Source: Lentisphaeria bacterium
Lineage (GTDB): Bacteria > Verrucomicrobiota > Lentisphaeria > Victivallales > Victivallaceae
NCBI GenBank assembly: GCA_017414565.1
Contig: JAFQLP010000033.1
Span: 1 to 39,699 of the forward strand
Direction of reading: 5' to 3'
DNA length: 39,699 nucleotides
Shown: positions 22,803 to 31,230 of the stretch, piece after piece
Position numbering within the stretch: the first letter of the stretch is position 1
Layout of the letters: each line of letters begins with the position of its first letter
The notes under the pieces: generated by a model
Database searches by the model: none
What the model was told of the DNA's origin: nothing
What the model saw: the letters and a program-made list of their open reading frames with translations, nothing else
Translations under genes and position numbers: made by a program

Positions 22803-22820
22803 AATTAGCCTTGTCTAATT
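22803..22820 (+). promoter_or_regulatory. Palindrome at the feoAB promoter, candidate metal-regulator operator
   Basis: AATTAG (22803-22808) and CTAATT (22815-22820) are perfect inverted arms separated by CCTTGT. The right arm runs into the -35 box of the feoAB promoter. The TTAG...CTAA form resembles operators of DtxR/IdeR/MntR-type repressors. A DtxR-family gene lies directly after feoB, so it is the natural candidate. Binding has not been shown. Confidence 0.6.
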
Positions 22821-22846
22821 GACAAATCCGGCGGCCGTGTTATAGT
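22819..22846 (+). promoter_or_regulatory. Promoter of feoAB
   Basis: TTGACA (22819-22824) and TATAGT (22841-22846) are 16 bases apart, a near-consensus site. The -35 overlaps the palindrome at 22803-22820, an arrangement suited to repression. The leader to feoA is about 105 bases. Confidence 0.7.
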
Positions 22847-22956
22847 AGTTCCGGGAAAAAGAAAAAGAGACGGCTGCGGTACCGGATCGCCCGGTTGGGA
22901 ATGGGCGGTACAACGGGGCGCGGCCGGCAGGATCGCGGTACTGGCGGAGAGGAAAA

Positions 22957-23247
22957 ATGAGCGGGAAGAAAGGTTCGTGCGGGGATGCGGAACAGCAGTG
23001 TCCGGCGGGGCGGAACGAAATGACTCTGGATGAATTGCCGGTGGGGGCGACCGCCACCATCGTAAAGGTGCTGTCAAAGACCCGCGGGCGCAAAAAATTT
23101 GCCGATGTCGGACTGGTCCCCGGTCAGGAATTGCTGATGGAGGCCCATGCTCCATTCGGCGGTCTGCTCCGGGTGAAAGTGATGGAGACCAGCATGGCAC
23201 TGCACCGGGACGATGCGGCCAATATCGTGCTGAAAACCGGGGAATGA
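22957..23247 (+). CDS. feoA: Ferrous iron transport protein A
   Basis: 96 residues. After a variable, cysteine-containing N-terminus (about 20 residues with three Cys) comes the SH3-like FeoA domain: MTLDELPVGATATIVKV, KKFADVGLVPGQELLM, APFGGLLRVKV and MALHRDDAANIVLK. FeoA is a small cytoplasmic partner of FeoB. GGAGAGGAAAA precedes the ATG. It lies 3 bases before feoB. Confidence 0.94.
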   Translation: MSGKKGSCGDAEQQCPAGRNEMTLDELPVGATATIVKVLSKTRGRKKFADVGLVPGQELLMEAHAPFGGLLRVKVMETSMALHRDDAANIVLKTGE

Positions 23248-23250
23248 CGG

Positions 23251-25422
23251 ATGGCAAAACGCTTTAAAATCGCGTTGGCCGGTAATCCGAATTGCGGAAA
23301 AACCTGTATTTTCAATGCTCTGACCGGGGCCCGGCAGCATGTGGGGAATTATCCCGGCGTGACTGTGGAAAGCAAATCCGGGCGTTTTGAACTGGACGGG
23401 ATGGAGATCGATCTCGTCGATCTGCCGGGGGTGTATTCGCTGTCGTCGTCATCGCCGGAAGAAGAGGTGGTGTTTGATGAATTGACCAAGCCGGGGATCG
23501 ATCTGATCCTCAATGTCGTCGATTCCACGATCCCCCGCCGGAGCCTGTATCTGACGACCCAGTTGGCTGAACTGCACATTCCCATGATGCTGGTATTCAA
23601 CATGTCCGACGATGCCGACCGGAAAGGGTTGAAATTTGATATCCCGAAACTCGAAAAATATTTCGGTTCCCCGATTGTCCGCACCGTGGGGTGCCGTTCC
23701 GACGGTATCCGGCCGCTGTTGAAAAAATTGGCGCAGACCCTGACCGAACTGGAGGATCACGGGGTGCCGATGCTGTCCTACGGCGCGGATATCGACGACG
23801 CCATTGCGGCAGTCGCCGGGCGGATCGACGCGCTGGGGACCACGGCGTATTCCCATGTGCCGTCGCGTTTTTTTGCCATCAAACTGCTGGAACATGATAC
23901 CGCAGCCATGCGGTTGACGGTGTTTCATCCGGTCGCCGGAGCCGTGGAGGAACAGATCCGGCATTTGCGGGAAAAACACGCGATCGAAGCCGATACCTTT
24001 ATGGCGGACCGGCGTTACGCCATGCTGGCGGGCGCGTGCCGGGATACGATTTCCATGTCACAGGCCAAACGGCGCGAGATCTCGGACCGGATTGATATGG
24101 TGATGACCAACAAGATCCTCGGACTGCCGCTGTTTTTTCTGATCATTTACTGCACCTTCTGGTTCACCTTTGTCTGTGCCGAACCGGTGATGGATTGGAT
24201 CGAGGTGTTTTTCGGCTGGCTGGGGGAAGGCGTGAAAGAACTCTGGGACCCGGCGGTGCTGCCCTATCTGCGCGCCATGGTGACTGACGGCATCATCGGC
24301 GGGGTCGGCGGCGTGCTGGTATTTCTGCCCAACATCCTGTTTCTCTTTTTTGCCATTGCCATTCTGGAGGATTCCGGCTACATGAGCCGGGCGGCGTTTG
24401 TGATGGACGGTGTGATGCGCCGTTTCGGTCTGCAGGGGCGGTCATTTGTGCCGCTGGTGCTGGGATTCGGCTGCAATGTCCCGGCGATCATGGCGACCCG
24501 CACCATCGAATCCACGCGGGACCGCACGGTTACGATCATGGTACTGCCGCTGATGAGCTGCAGTGCCCGGCTGCCGATCTACGCTTTGCTGATACCGGCC
24601 TTTTTTGCCGTGAAATATCACGCCCTGATGATGTGGCTGATGTATGTGATCGGGGTGGTGATCGCGCTGGTGGCGGCCCGGCTTATGAAAGCAACGCTTT
24701 TTAAAGGGGATGGCGAGGTCTATCTGATGGAACTGCCGCCCTACCGGATGCCCACCTTCAAAAGTCTGATGCTCCACATGTGGGACCGCGGACGGATGTA
24801 TCTGCAGAAAGCCGGTACGATCATTCTGGCGACCAGCATCATCCTTTATATCTGCAATACCTACCCGGAAAAGCAGGAGTTTCAGCAGGATTACGATGCG
24901 GCGATCGCGGCGGTCCAGGAACGGCAGACCGGCGTGGAGCCCGGCAGTGACATCGCAAAACAGTTGGAGGAACAGATCATCCGGCTGGAGAATGCCCGGC
25001 AGGCGGAATTGATGGCCTATACCATTTCCGGCCGGATCGGGCAGGCGTTGGAACCGGTGTTCCGGCCGATCGGATTCGACTGGATGCTGACGACCGCCTC
25101 CATTGGCGCGCTGGCCGCCAAAGAAGTGTTTGTTTCCCAGTTGGGGATCCTTTACGCCGAGGGCGAGACCGATTCCGGATCGGTTCCGCTGCGGGTCCGG
25201 CTGGCGCGGAATTACACGCCTCTGCAGGGGTTCTGTGTCATGCTTTTCTGTCTGCTTTCGATCCCCTGTCTGGCAACGCTGGCGATCATCCGGCGCGAAC
25301 TGAATTCATGGAAGATGACCGGGGTGGAAGCAGTCGGATTGTTCGCACTGGCCTACATTTTAACGCTGATCGTTTATCAGACCGGGCTGTTGTTCCATAT
25401 CGGCGTCGGGATTACCGGGTGA
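23251..25422 (+). CDS. feoB: Ferrous iron transport protein B
   Basis: 723 residues, normal for FeoB. The N-terminal G domain has G1 AGNPNCGKT (residues 10-18), G2 GNYPGVTVE, G3 DLPGVYSL (57-64) and G4 NMSD. A helical linker leads to the membrane core with two Gate motifs (LVFLPNILFLFFAIAILEDS near residue 350; a second near 600-680) and conserved cysteines in GFGCNVPAIMATRTI and LPLMSCSARLPIYA. A soluble, coiled segment (KQEFQQDYDAAIAAVQERQ) sits between. It imports Fe(II). The last 63 bases overlap the DtxR-like gene. No feoC is present. Confidence 0.97.
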   Translation: MAKRFKIALAGNPNCGKTCIFNALTGARQHVGNYPGVTVESKSGRFELDGMEIDLVDLPGVYSLSSSSPEEEVVFDELTKPGIDLILNVVDSTIPRRSLYLTTQLAELHIPMMLVFNMSDDADRKGLKFDIPKLEKYFGSPIVRTVGCRSDGIRPLLKKLAQTLTELEDHGVPMLSYGADIDDAIAAVAGRIDALGTTAYSHVPSRFFAIKLLEHDTAAMRLTVFHPVAGAVEEQIRHLREKHAIEADTFMADRRYAMLAGACRDTISMSQAKRREISDRIDMVMTNKILGLPLFFLIIYCTFWFTFVCAEPVMDWIEVFFGWLGEGVKELWDPAVLPYLRAMVTDGIIGGVGGVLVFLPNILFLFFAIAILEDSGYMSRAAFVMDGVMRRFGLQGRSFVPLVLGFGCNVPAIMATRTIESTRDRTVTIMVLPLMSCSARLPIYALLIPAFFAVKYHALMMWLMYVIGVVIALVAARLMKATLFKGDGEVYLMELPPYRMPTFKSLMLHMWDRGRMYLQKAGTIILATSIILYICNTYPEKQEFQQDYDAAIAAVQERQTGVEPGSDIAKQLEEQIIRLENARQAELMAYTISGRIGQALEPVFRPIGFDWMLTTASIGALAAKEVFVSQLGILYAEGETDSGSVPLRVRLARNYTPLQGFCVMLFCLLSIPCLATLAIIRRELNSWKMTGVEAVGLFALAYILTLIVYQTGLLFHIGVGITG

Positions 25423-26088
25423 GCCGGGGCCGCGGACCCAGATGTTTTCGGCCGCCGTCAGCGGCAGTTCACCATCGGTGCCGTTTTTGCTGAACCGGAA
25501 AATCTGCCGGTCAGCGTCCGGTCCGCCGGGGATCACCACATCGCCCTCCGCCAGCGGCAGGGCGGCGGGATCGTTCAGATTGCGGCCCAGCCGGACGATC
25601 GTGACCGGGGTGCCGGGAGCAGCATTCCGCAACAGTTGCAGTGCGGGATCGGAATCAAGCAGTTCCATGGCTTCCGCCAGATAGATCTGGAGGGATTTGG
25701 CATCGCAACGCTTTTCGATCGCTTCGGAAAAAAGCACAAAGCGGCGGATGGTGTCGGCATCGATCACATGCTCCAGGTGACAGGCGGCGGTAGTGGCTTT
25801 GTCCGGCGGAATGCCGAGGATGCCGGAAAAGAACGCCTTCAACACTTTGTGACGGTGCATGACTTCGTGGGCGACCATTTCGCCCGCTGGCGTGAGCTGC
25901 ACCGGGTAATGGGTGTTGTAAATGATCAGGCTCAATTTTTCCAACTGCCGGAGTGCCCCGGTGACAGAGGGCATTTTGACATGCAGTTTTTCGGCGATCT
26001 CCTTGGTATGGGCATGACCGTTGATGGCGATCAATTCCGCGATCGCTTCAAGATAGTCCTCCAGACTCGCTGTCAGAAAATGTGCCAT
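25360..26088 (-). CDS. DtxR/MntR-family metal-dependent regulator with FeoA-like domain
   Basis: 242 residues from the ATG at 26088. The N-terminal winged helix has ASLEDYLEAIAELIA, HTKEIAEKLHVKMPSVTGAL (recognition helix region) and LTPAGEMVAHEVMHRHKVL, as in DtxR-family proteins. The dimerisation and metal-binding domain contains HRHKVLKAFFS and ACHLEHVIDADTIRRF. The C-terminus (TPVTIVRLGRN onward to ENIWVRGP) resembles an SH3-like FeoA domain, then a short tail. It likely represses feoAB or related metal genes when iron or manganese is bound. Its 3' end overlaps feoB by 63 bases on the opposite strand. Ribosome binding site weak. Confidence 0.88.
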   Translation of the reverse strand: MAHFLTASLEDYLEAIAELIAINGHAHTKEIAEKLHVKMPSVTGALRQLEKLSLIIYNTHYPVQLTPAGEMVAHEVMHRHKVLKAFFSGILGIPPDKATTAACHLEHVIDADTIRRFVLFSEAIEKRCDAKSLQIYLAEAMELLDSDPALQLLRNAAPGTPVTIVRLGRNLNDPAALPLAEGDVVIPGGPDADRQIFRFSKNGTDGELPLTAAENIWVRGPGSPGNPDADMEQQPGLINDQR

Positions 26089-26120
26089 AAAAACCGTTGC
26101 CCCCGATCCTTTGTTTCCGG

Positions 26121-26150
26121 ACAATATCTCACGGATGGGCAGAAAAACAA
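26121..26150 (-). promoter_or_regulatory. Possible promoter of the DtxR-like gene
   Basis: On the minus strand TTGTTT (26150-26145) and TATTGT (26126-26121) are 18 bases apart, about 33 bases before the ATG. The -35 overlaps the terminator of the upstream gene. Confidence 0.35.
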
Positions 26151-26176
26151 CCGCATTCGTCAGATTTTGCGGTTGT
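26143..26176 (-). terminator. Terminator overlapping the 3' end of the YfhO-like gene
   Basis: On the minus strand ACAACCGCA (26176-26168) and TGCGGTTGT (26155-26147) form a 9-bp perfect stem with a 12-base loop, followed by T's (26147-26143). The first arm lies in the last codons and the stop codon (26162-26160) is in the loop. Confidence 0.65.
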
Positions 26177-27875
26177 ACCGCCAGAGAACGGCCGTGGCGC
26201 ACCAGGCCGCCAGTGTCAGCAGGAGGGCGGTTTCGTGCCGGGGCGGCCGGAGCGTCAGCACATGATCCCCCGGCGGACAGGCAAAGATCAGCAGCCGGTC
26301 TTCTTCAAAATCCCGCTGTTCCGGAAACAGCGGCCTGCCGTTGAGCCGCCACCAGCTGCCCGGATTCTGGCTGATGTAGATGCGGTCGGAGGCCGTGGCG
26401 GAAAAACGGATCTCATTGGGACTCCAGAAGGTTTGGCGCGAAGTTCCGTTTTCTGAAAGAAATTCCCCCGCATAGCCCGGATGGCCCGCCGGCCGCCGGG
26501 GCGATACACACCAGTGATCGTAGCCCAGCAGCGGTTCGTAGGAGTCCAGCCGGGAAAGATTGCGGACCACTGAGGCGTAAACATCGTTGGTCCCGTTGTA
26601 ATGGACCGTCAGGATCGGACCGTGAGGCGGTTCCGCGGCGCGTTCAAAAAGGGCCGATTCCGGCTGCCGCGGCAGATCGTACAGCCAGGTGTACCAGTTG
26701 TTGCAGAGCAGGCCGGTCAGCGACAGTCCGGCGAGCAGATACCAGAGCCGGACCGGCCGGGGATAACGCTGTTTCCATTCCGCAAAAGCCGGTGCCGCCG
26801 TGAGGACGAAAAAGAAGAGAAAGGGGATTTTCCAACGGGCAATGGCAAAGAAACTGGTGAATGGCGGAATGTGCCGCAGCCACCAGCCGGGGAGCCACGG
26901 CCGGGTGGCATCGAGCAGCAGCAAAAGGCAGATCAATGCCCCGAAATGCCGCCAGTTCGGGCGGCGGAGCGAAAGCAGAAAGAATCCCGCCGCAATGATG
27001 CCGGTGTAACATCCGATTTCGTGCCATTCCCAGCACAGTTGGCCGCCGACCGCCGCGACCGTGTGGATGGGAATGCCGGGAACCAGCAGGGAACGGAGAA
27101 ATCGCCCGACCGGTATCTGCATCAGAAGATCCATCCGGCGCGGGAAATTCCCCAGCAGTTCCAGGGTCGTCACCAGCCGGTATCCGGCCATTGCCAGCAT
27201 CGCGGCCGCCGCCAGCGCGGCCCGGCGGTAAAAGCACAGATCCCGGCGGTGGCGGTACCAGAGCGGGAGAAAAAATGCCAGGGCGACTGCGGTGTTCATC
27301 AGCGTGAAGTAATGCAGCGAGTGATTCAGCATCAGCCCGGCCGTGAGGCCGCCGGCAAGTGCGTATCCCCGGCTGTCAGGCAGATGCCGGATCAGCCAGA
27401 CCAGCCAGGGCAGAAAAATCACCCCCGCCACGATCCAGTGCCCCTGGTACAGATGCAGATGGATCCCGCCGCTGGCGGCAAACAACATGGCCCCCCAACT
27501 GCGCGGCAGCCGGTCCTGCACATAATCCCCCAGGCAGAAGTACATGCCGACCGCCCCTGTCAGCAGATACAGCACCATGGCCACCCGCCATCCGTACCAG
27601 GTACCGAAAAGAAGGATGCAGGGCAACTCCAGCCCGGTCAGCGCGACCTGCGGATTCGCCGCCAGCGGGGTGCCGCCGTGGAGCCAGGGGGCCCAGAACG
27701 GGAATTGGGCGTATTCGAGGATCGTTTTGCGGACCGATTCGTAGAACGCAAGGAAGAGATCCAGATCGTCCAGAATGGGAAATGTCCCCGGTTGGAGCAG
27801 AAACGGCAGATAGACCAGAAGCGTGAAGCCGGGAACGGCCACCGCCGGTATCAGCCATCTGCCGGGGCATTTCAT
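26160..27875 (-). CDS. YfhO-like polytopic membrane protein (GT-C type)
   Basis: 571 residues with about a dozen hydrophobic helices. After the first helix (IPAVAVPGFTLLVYLPFLL) is a periplasmic loop with DDLDLFLAFYESV and FPFWAPWLHGGTPLAANPQ. The acidic pair and the FW-P-GG-P-NPQ pattern are typical of YfhO and related GT-C glycosyltransferases that use polyprenyl-phosphate sugars. The C-terminal ~150 residues form a soluble domain with a last helix. A role in glycosylating surface polymers is likely but the substrate is unknown. It starts at 27875 with ATGA overlap with the helicase gene. Confidence 0.72.
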   Translation of the reverse strand: MKCPGRWLIPAVAVPGFTLLVYLPFLLQPGTFPILDDLDLFLAFYESVRKTILEYAQFPFWAPWLHGGTPLAANPQVALTGLELPCILLFGTWYGWRVAMVLYLLTGAVGMYFCLGDYVQDRLPRSWGAMLFAASGGIHLHLYQGHWIVAGVIFLPWLVWLIRHLPDSRGYALAGGLTAGLMLNHSLHYFTLMNTAVALAFFLPLWYRHRRDLCFYRRAALAAAAMLAMAGYRLVTTLELLGNFPRRMDLLMQIPVGRFLRSLLVPGIPIHTVAAVGGQLCWEWHEIGCYTGIIAAGFFLLSLRRPNWRHFGALICLLLLLDATRPWLPGWWLRHIPPFTSFFAIARWKIPFLFFFVLTAAPAFAEWKQRYPRPVRLWYLLAGLSLTGLLCNNWYTWLYDLPRQPESALFERAAEPPHGPILTVHYNGTNDVYASVVRNLSRLDSYEPLLGYDHWCVSPRRPAGHPGYAGEFLSENGTSRQTFWSPNEIRFSATASDRIYISQNPGSWWRLNGRPLFPEQRDFEEDRLLIFACPPGDHVLTLRPPRHETALLLTLAAWCATAVLWRYNRKI

Positions 27876-29977
27876 ACCGGAAACTCCAGCGGATACGGGA
27901 GGGCATCGAGAAAGGCCCGGCCGTAACTTTTGGTCAGCACGCGGCGGTCGAGGATGCAGATGATGCCGCGGTCGTTGCGGCTGCGGATCAGCCGTCCGGC
28001 CCCCTGACGGAACCGGAGCAGGGCCGCCGGCAGGGTGTAATCCCGGAAAGCATTGCCGCCATCGGCCGTGATCTGTTCGCACCGGCCCTCGACCAGCGGA
28101 TTGCCGGGGGAGGGAAAGGGCAGTTTGGTGATGATAACATTGCTGAGCGATTCGCCGGGAACATCGACCCCGGTCCAGAAACTGTCGGTCCCGAAAAGCA
28201 CCGAATTGACATCATCGCGGAAGGTGTCAAGCAGTTGGGAGCGGGTCATTTCTTCGCCCTGGATCAGCAGCCGGTAGCGTTTGTCCCGGCAGTGATCCCG
28301 GAGTTCGGCGGCGCAATAGCGCAGATTGCCGTAACTGGTGAACAGGACAAAGGCTTTGCCGCCGGTAAGATCAAGACAGCCGGGCAATTCTCCGGCCAGT
28401 GCCGGCAGATAATCCCGGTCGGTCGGTTCCGGAATGGTGCGGCTGACCCGGATGGTGGCCTGATCGCGGGAAAACGGCGAATCAAGCAGCAGGGTGTCGC
28501 CATTGTCAAACCCGATTCGGCGGCAGAAAAAGTCAAAATTACCGCGGACCGTCAGCGTGGCACTGCTGAGGATCACCGGAAAATCCTGATGGAACAGCAC
28601 CCGGTTCAGGATCTCCGCCACATTGAGCGGAGCCGCCTGGAGCGATACGCCGCCGCGCTCGTACTGCACATAGTAAACCGTTTTGGCCTGTTTCATGGCC
28701 ATGAAGATTTCAAGCCCGTTGATGAAATCCCCGATCCGGTTGAGTTTGGATTCCAGTTCGGTGCGGTAATCGGCCTGATCCTGGGCGGTGGTGTAGTCGA
28801 AAAGCAGCCGGTGCAGGACCTTCAGAGGGGCACTGAGATTGTCTTCAAAGCCGGACATGGAGCGGATCCGGCGGGCGGAACCGTCGCATTCATTCCGGGC
28901 TTCGTGGAGAAATTCCTCAAACTGACGGTAGAAGATCGCCGCTTCGTCCCGTACCGAGGCAATGGTTTGACGCAGAGCCAGTTCCTCCGCCCCCGGCCGG
29001 ATCAGCAGACCGCGGGCGTTGTCCGGATTGAACAGCCGGTTCAATGTGGCAAAGAGCGCGGCCCGGGAAAGATGCAGTCCCAGATGTTCGGCGGCGTTGT
29101 CCTCCAGCGAATGGGCTTCGTCAATGACCACGGTCCCGTAATTGGGCAGCAGGGCACCGGGACTGCCTTCGTTCCGCATGGCCAGATCGGTGAAGAAAAG
29201 CGCGTGGTTGGCGACCACGATATCGGCTTCGGCCCAGCATTGCCGGGCTTTGAAGTAAAAACAGCGGTGAAAATCCCGGCATGCCCCGCCGGGACAATTC
29301 CCCGATTCACAGCAGATTTGCTGCCAGAGCAGCGGATCGGGGCGGAACGGCAGCTCATCGCGTTCCCCGGAAAGCGAGCGTTCCGCCCAGTCAACGATGC
29401 GCGACAATTCCCCGGCAAGCGAGGCCGCCGGAAGCATCATGCCATTTTTCTCCGCTGCCAGCATGGTCAGCCGCCGGAGACACAGGAAATGGCTTTTGCC
29501 TTTGGCCAGCGCGGCTTTGAACGGGACCCCGGTGAGCTGCCGCAGCAGCGGCAGGTCGCGCCGGACCAGTTGTTCCTGCAGATGGATCGTTTCGGTCGTG
29601 ACCACGGTGGGCAGTCCGGGACGGCGCGCCGCCCGGTAGATCAGCGGGATCAGATAGGCGAAACTTTTGCCGACTCCGGTAGGGGCTTCCACCACCAGAT
29701 TGGCCCCGTTGCACAGCGATACCGCGATCTCCCGGGCCATGGCCAACTGCTGGGGACGGAATTCGCATTTGCGCTGTTCCAGCCGGGCGGTCTGCATCAG
29801 AATGCCGCCGGGGGAGAAAAAATGTTCGGATTCCGCGATCAGACCGTCATCGGGCGGGGGCGGCGGAGCCTCGATTTCGTAGGCATCGACATCGAAGGAG
29901 AGATCATCGAGCAATGACTCAACGCTCTCCGGCAGATTGTCTGAAGGTTCCGGTATGCGGTCTGGGATCTGGATCAA
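27872..29977 (-). CDS. dinG: ATP-dependent DNA helicase, DinG/XPD-like
   Basis: 701 residues. Superfamily 2 motifs are present: RPQQLAMAREI (Q motif), VVEAPTGVGKSFAYLIP (Walker A), VIDEAHSLED (DEAH), ILSSATL, FGTDSFWTGVDVPG and RQGAGRLIRS. Four cysteines in CCESGNCPGGACRDFHRCFY and the following KARQCW are placed like the 4Fe-4S cluster of XPD/DinG. It probably unwinds 5'-to-3' on DNA forks, R-loops or damage. There is no nuclease domain. The start is inferred: a TTG at 29977 with GGAG (29984-29987) 6 bases upstream; the only in-frame ATG upstream lies before the promoter. Confidence 0.92.
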   Translation of the reverse strand: MIQIPDRIPEPSDNLPESVESLLDDLSFDVDAYEIEAPPPPPDDGLIAESEHFFSPGGILMQTARLEQRKCEFRPQQLAMAREIAVSLCNGANLVVEAPTGVGKSFAYLIPLIYRAARRPGLPTVVTTETIHLQEQLVRRDLPLLRQLTGVPFKAALAKGKSHFLCLRRLTMLAAEKNGMMLPAASLAGELSRIVDWAERSLSGERDELPFRPDPLLWQQICCESGNCPGGACRDFHRCFYFKARQCWAEADIVVANHALFFTDLAMRNEGSPGALLPNYGTVVIDEAHSLEDNAAEHLGLHLSRAALFATLNRLFNPDNARGLLIRPGAEELALRQTIASVRDEAAIFYRQFEEFLHEARNECDGSARRIRSMSGFEDNLSAPLKVLHRLLFDYTTAQDQADYRTELESKLNRIGDFINGLEIFMAMKQAKTVYYVQYERGGVSLQAAPLNVAEILNRVLFHQDFPVILSSATLTVRGNFDFFCRRIGFDNGDTLLLDSPFSRDQATIRVSRTIPEPTDRDYLPALAGELPGCLDLTGGKAFVLFTSYGNLRYCAAELRDHCRDKRYRLLIQGEEMTRSQLLDTFRDDVNSVLFGTDSFWTGVDVPGESLSNVIITKLPFPSPGNPLVEGRCEQITADGGNAFRDYTLPAALLRFRQGAGRLIRSRNDRGIICILDRRVLTKSYGRAFLDALPYPLEFPV

Positions 29978-29983
29978 GGTTGG

Positions 29984-29987
29984 CTCC
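29984..29987 (-). promoter_or_regulatory. Ribosome binding site that sets a TTG start for the helicase
   Basis: GGAG on the minus strand is 6 bases from TTG at 29977-29975. The promoter at 30006-30033 would start RNA near 29999, which rules out the ATG at 30154 as start. The next internal ATG would remove the conserved N-terminal segment FFSPGGIL. Confidence 0.55.
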
Positions 29988-30005
29988 ACTGTTTGAAATG
30001 ATGGG

Positions 30006-30033
30006 AAAATACACCGGGAGTGTTTTTTTTCAA
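30006..30033 (-). promoter_or_regulatory. Candidate promoter of the helicase-YfhO unit
   Basis: On the minus strand TTGAAA (30033-30028) and TATTTT (30011-30006) are 16 bases apart, in an AT-rich gap shared with lptF. Confidence 0.5.
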
Positions 30034-30051
30034 GCAAAAAAGCATTGGAAA

Positions 30052-30079
30052 TTTGCGAAAATCTGAAAGCAGTGTATTT
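30052..30079 (+). promoter_or_regulatory. Possible promoter of the lptF operon
   Basis: TTGCGA (near 30053) followed after about 16 bases by TATTTTTTATAAAA (near 30075) could drive lptF. The exact -10 is uncertain. A GCCGG/CCGGC hairpin at 30116-30131 sits between it and the start codon. Confidence 0.35.
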
Positions 30080-30144
30080 TTTATAAAAAAGAAGTAAAGA
30101 CAAAACAGGCAGACAGCCGGGTCCGGCCGGCGATCGATAAAAAA

Positions 30145-31230
30145 ATGCGTACACTCAATTGGTATGTCACCCGCGGTTTTCTGTTGTCGTTCTGCATGGC
30201 GATCGTGGTGCTGACATTTGTTATGACCGGTGCGAACCTGGTGCAGGCGATGGATTTTCTTTCCCGCGGGGTGCCGTTTTCGCTGTTTCTGGAGTTCACC
30301 CTCAGTCTGATGCCGCGGGTGCTGACCTTTACGATCCCCTGGGCGGTGCTGGTGGGGGTGATGCTGGTTTTCGGGCGGCTTTCGGCGGATTCGGAGATCA
30401 CTGCCATGCGGGCCTGCGGGGTTTCGCTGCTGCAGATCATGTCGCCGATCCTGATCATTACTTTTGCCCTGACCTGTTTGTGTCTGTATCTGCAGGTCGA
30501 GGTCGGGCCGCCGCTGTTGGGACATTCCCGGGAATTGGCCACCGAAACCATGCTGGATACCCCGGAGGCATTGTTTGAGCCGGGAAGACCGCTGATGTAC
30601 GACAACGCGGCGATCAGCATCATGGACAAAACCGAAGACGGTACGCTGATCGGCGTGCAGATCTATCAGATGGACAAACGCGGTGCCATGGCACTGGATA
30701 TTTCCGCGGCCACCGCCAAATTGCGGGTCGATCATGAACAGCGGCGGCTGATGATCCGGTTGTACGATTGTCTGCTGGTGGACAAAAAATCCAAGCCGGA
30801 ACTGCGTAACGCCCACGCCGAAATGGAATTCGGGTTCGATTACGGCAAAGAACTGAACCGGATCCGGTTGGGGGTCCGTCCCAAGTACATGCGTTTGAAA
30901 GATTTGATGGCGTATATCAAACTGGAACGGATGATGAATCACTCCACGATCAAGGAGGAGATCGAACTGAACCAGCGGATCGCATTTGCGCTGGCACCGA
31001 TGGCGTTTCTGCTGCTGGGGATGCCGCTGGCGATCCGGGCTTCGCGCAAAGAAACTTCGGTCGGGCTGTTTTTGAGTGTGCTGCTGGCGGGTGGATTCTG
31101 TCAGACGATCATCATCTGCAAATCGCTGGAAAACATCCCGCAGATCTATCCGCAATATTTGCTGTGGCTGCCGAACATTCTGTTTCAGGTGGGCGGTGCC
31201 ATCATGATTTACCGGATCAGTCAGAAATGA
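30145..31230 (+). CDS. LptF/LptG family LPS export permease (YjgP/YjgQ)
   Basis: 361 residues. The layout is that of LptF/G: three N-terminal helices (FLLSFCMAIVVLTFVMTGAN, a second with LMPRVLTFTIPWAVLVGVML, a third at IMSPILIITFALTCLC), a periplasmic beta-jellyroll (residues 130-270), and three C-terminal helices (IAFALAPMAFLLLGMPLAI onward). SADSEITAMRACGVSL is the coupling-helix motif that meets the LptB ATPase. The protein moves LPS out of the inner membrane. The ATG follows A7 without any visible Shine-Dalgarno. LptF versus LptG cannot be settled. It overlaps the next gene by ATGA. Confidence 0.9.
   Translation: MRTLNWYVTRGFLLSFCMAIVVLTFVMTGANLVQAMDFLSRGVPFSLFLEFTLSLMPRVLTFTIPWAVLVGVMLVFGRLSADSEITAMRACGVSLLQIMSPILIITFALTCLCLYLQVEVGPPLLGHSRELATETMLDTPEALFEPGRPLMYDNAAISIMDKTEDGTLIGVQIYQMDKRGAMALDISAATAKLRVDHEQRRLMIRLYDCLLVDKKSKPELRNAHAEMEFGFDYGKELNRIRLGVRPKYMRLKDLMAYIKLERMMNHSTIKEEIELNQRIAFALAPMAFLLLGMPLAIRASRKETSVGLFLSVLLAGGFCQTIIICKSLENIPQIYPQYLLWLPNILFQVGGAIMIYRISQK

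Noticed and set aside
22847-22956. Riboswitch in the feoA leader
   Set aside because: About 110 GC-rich bases without a motif I can tie to a known metal riboswitch; the operator palindrome explains regulation better.
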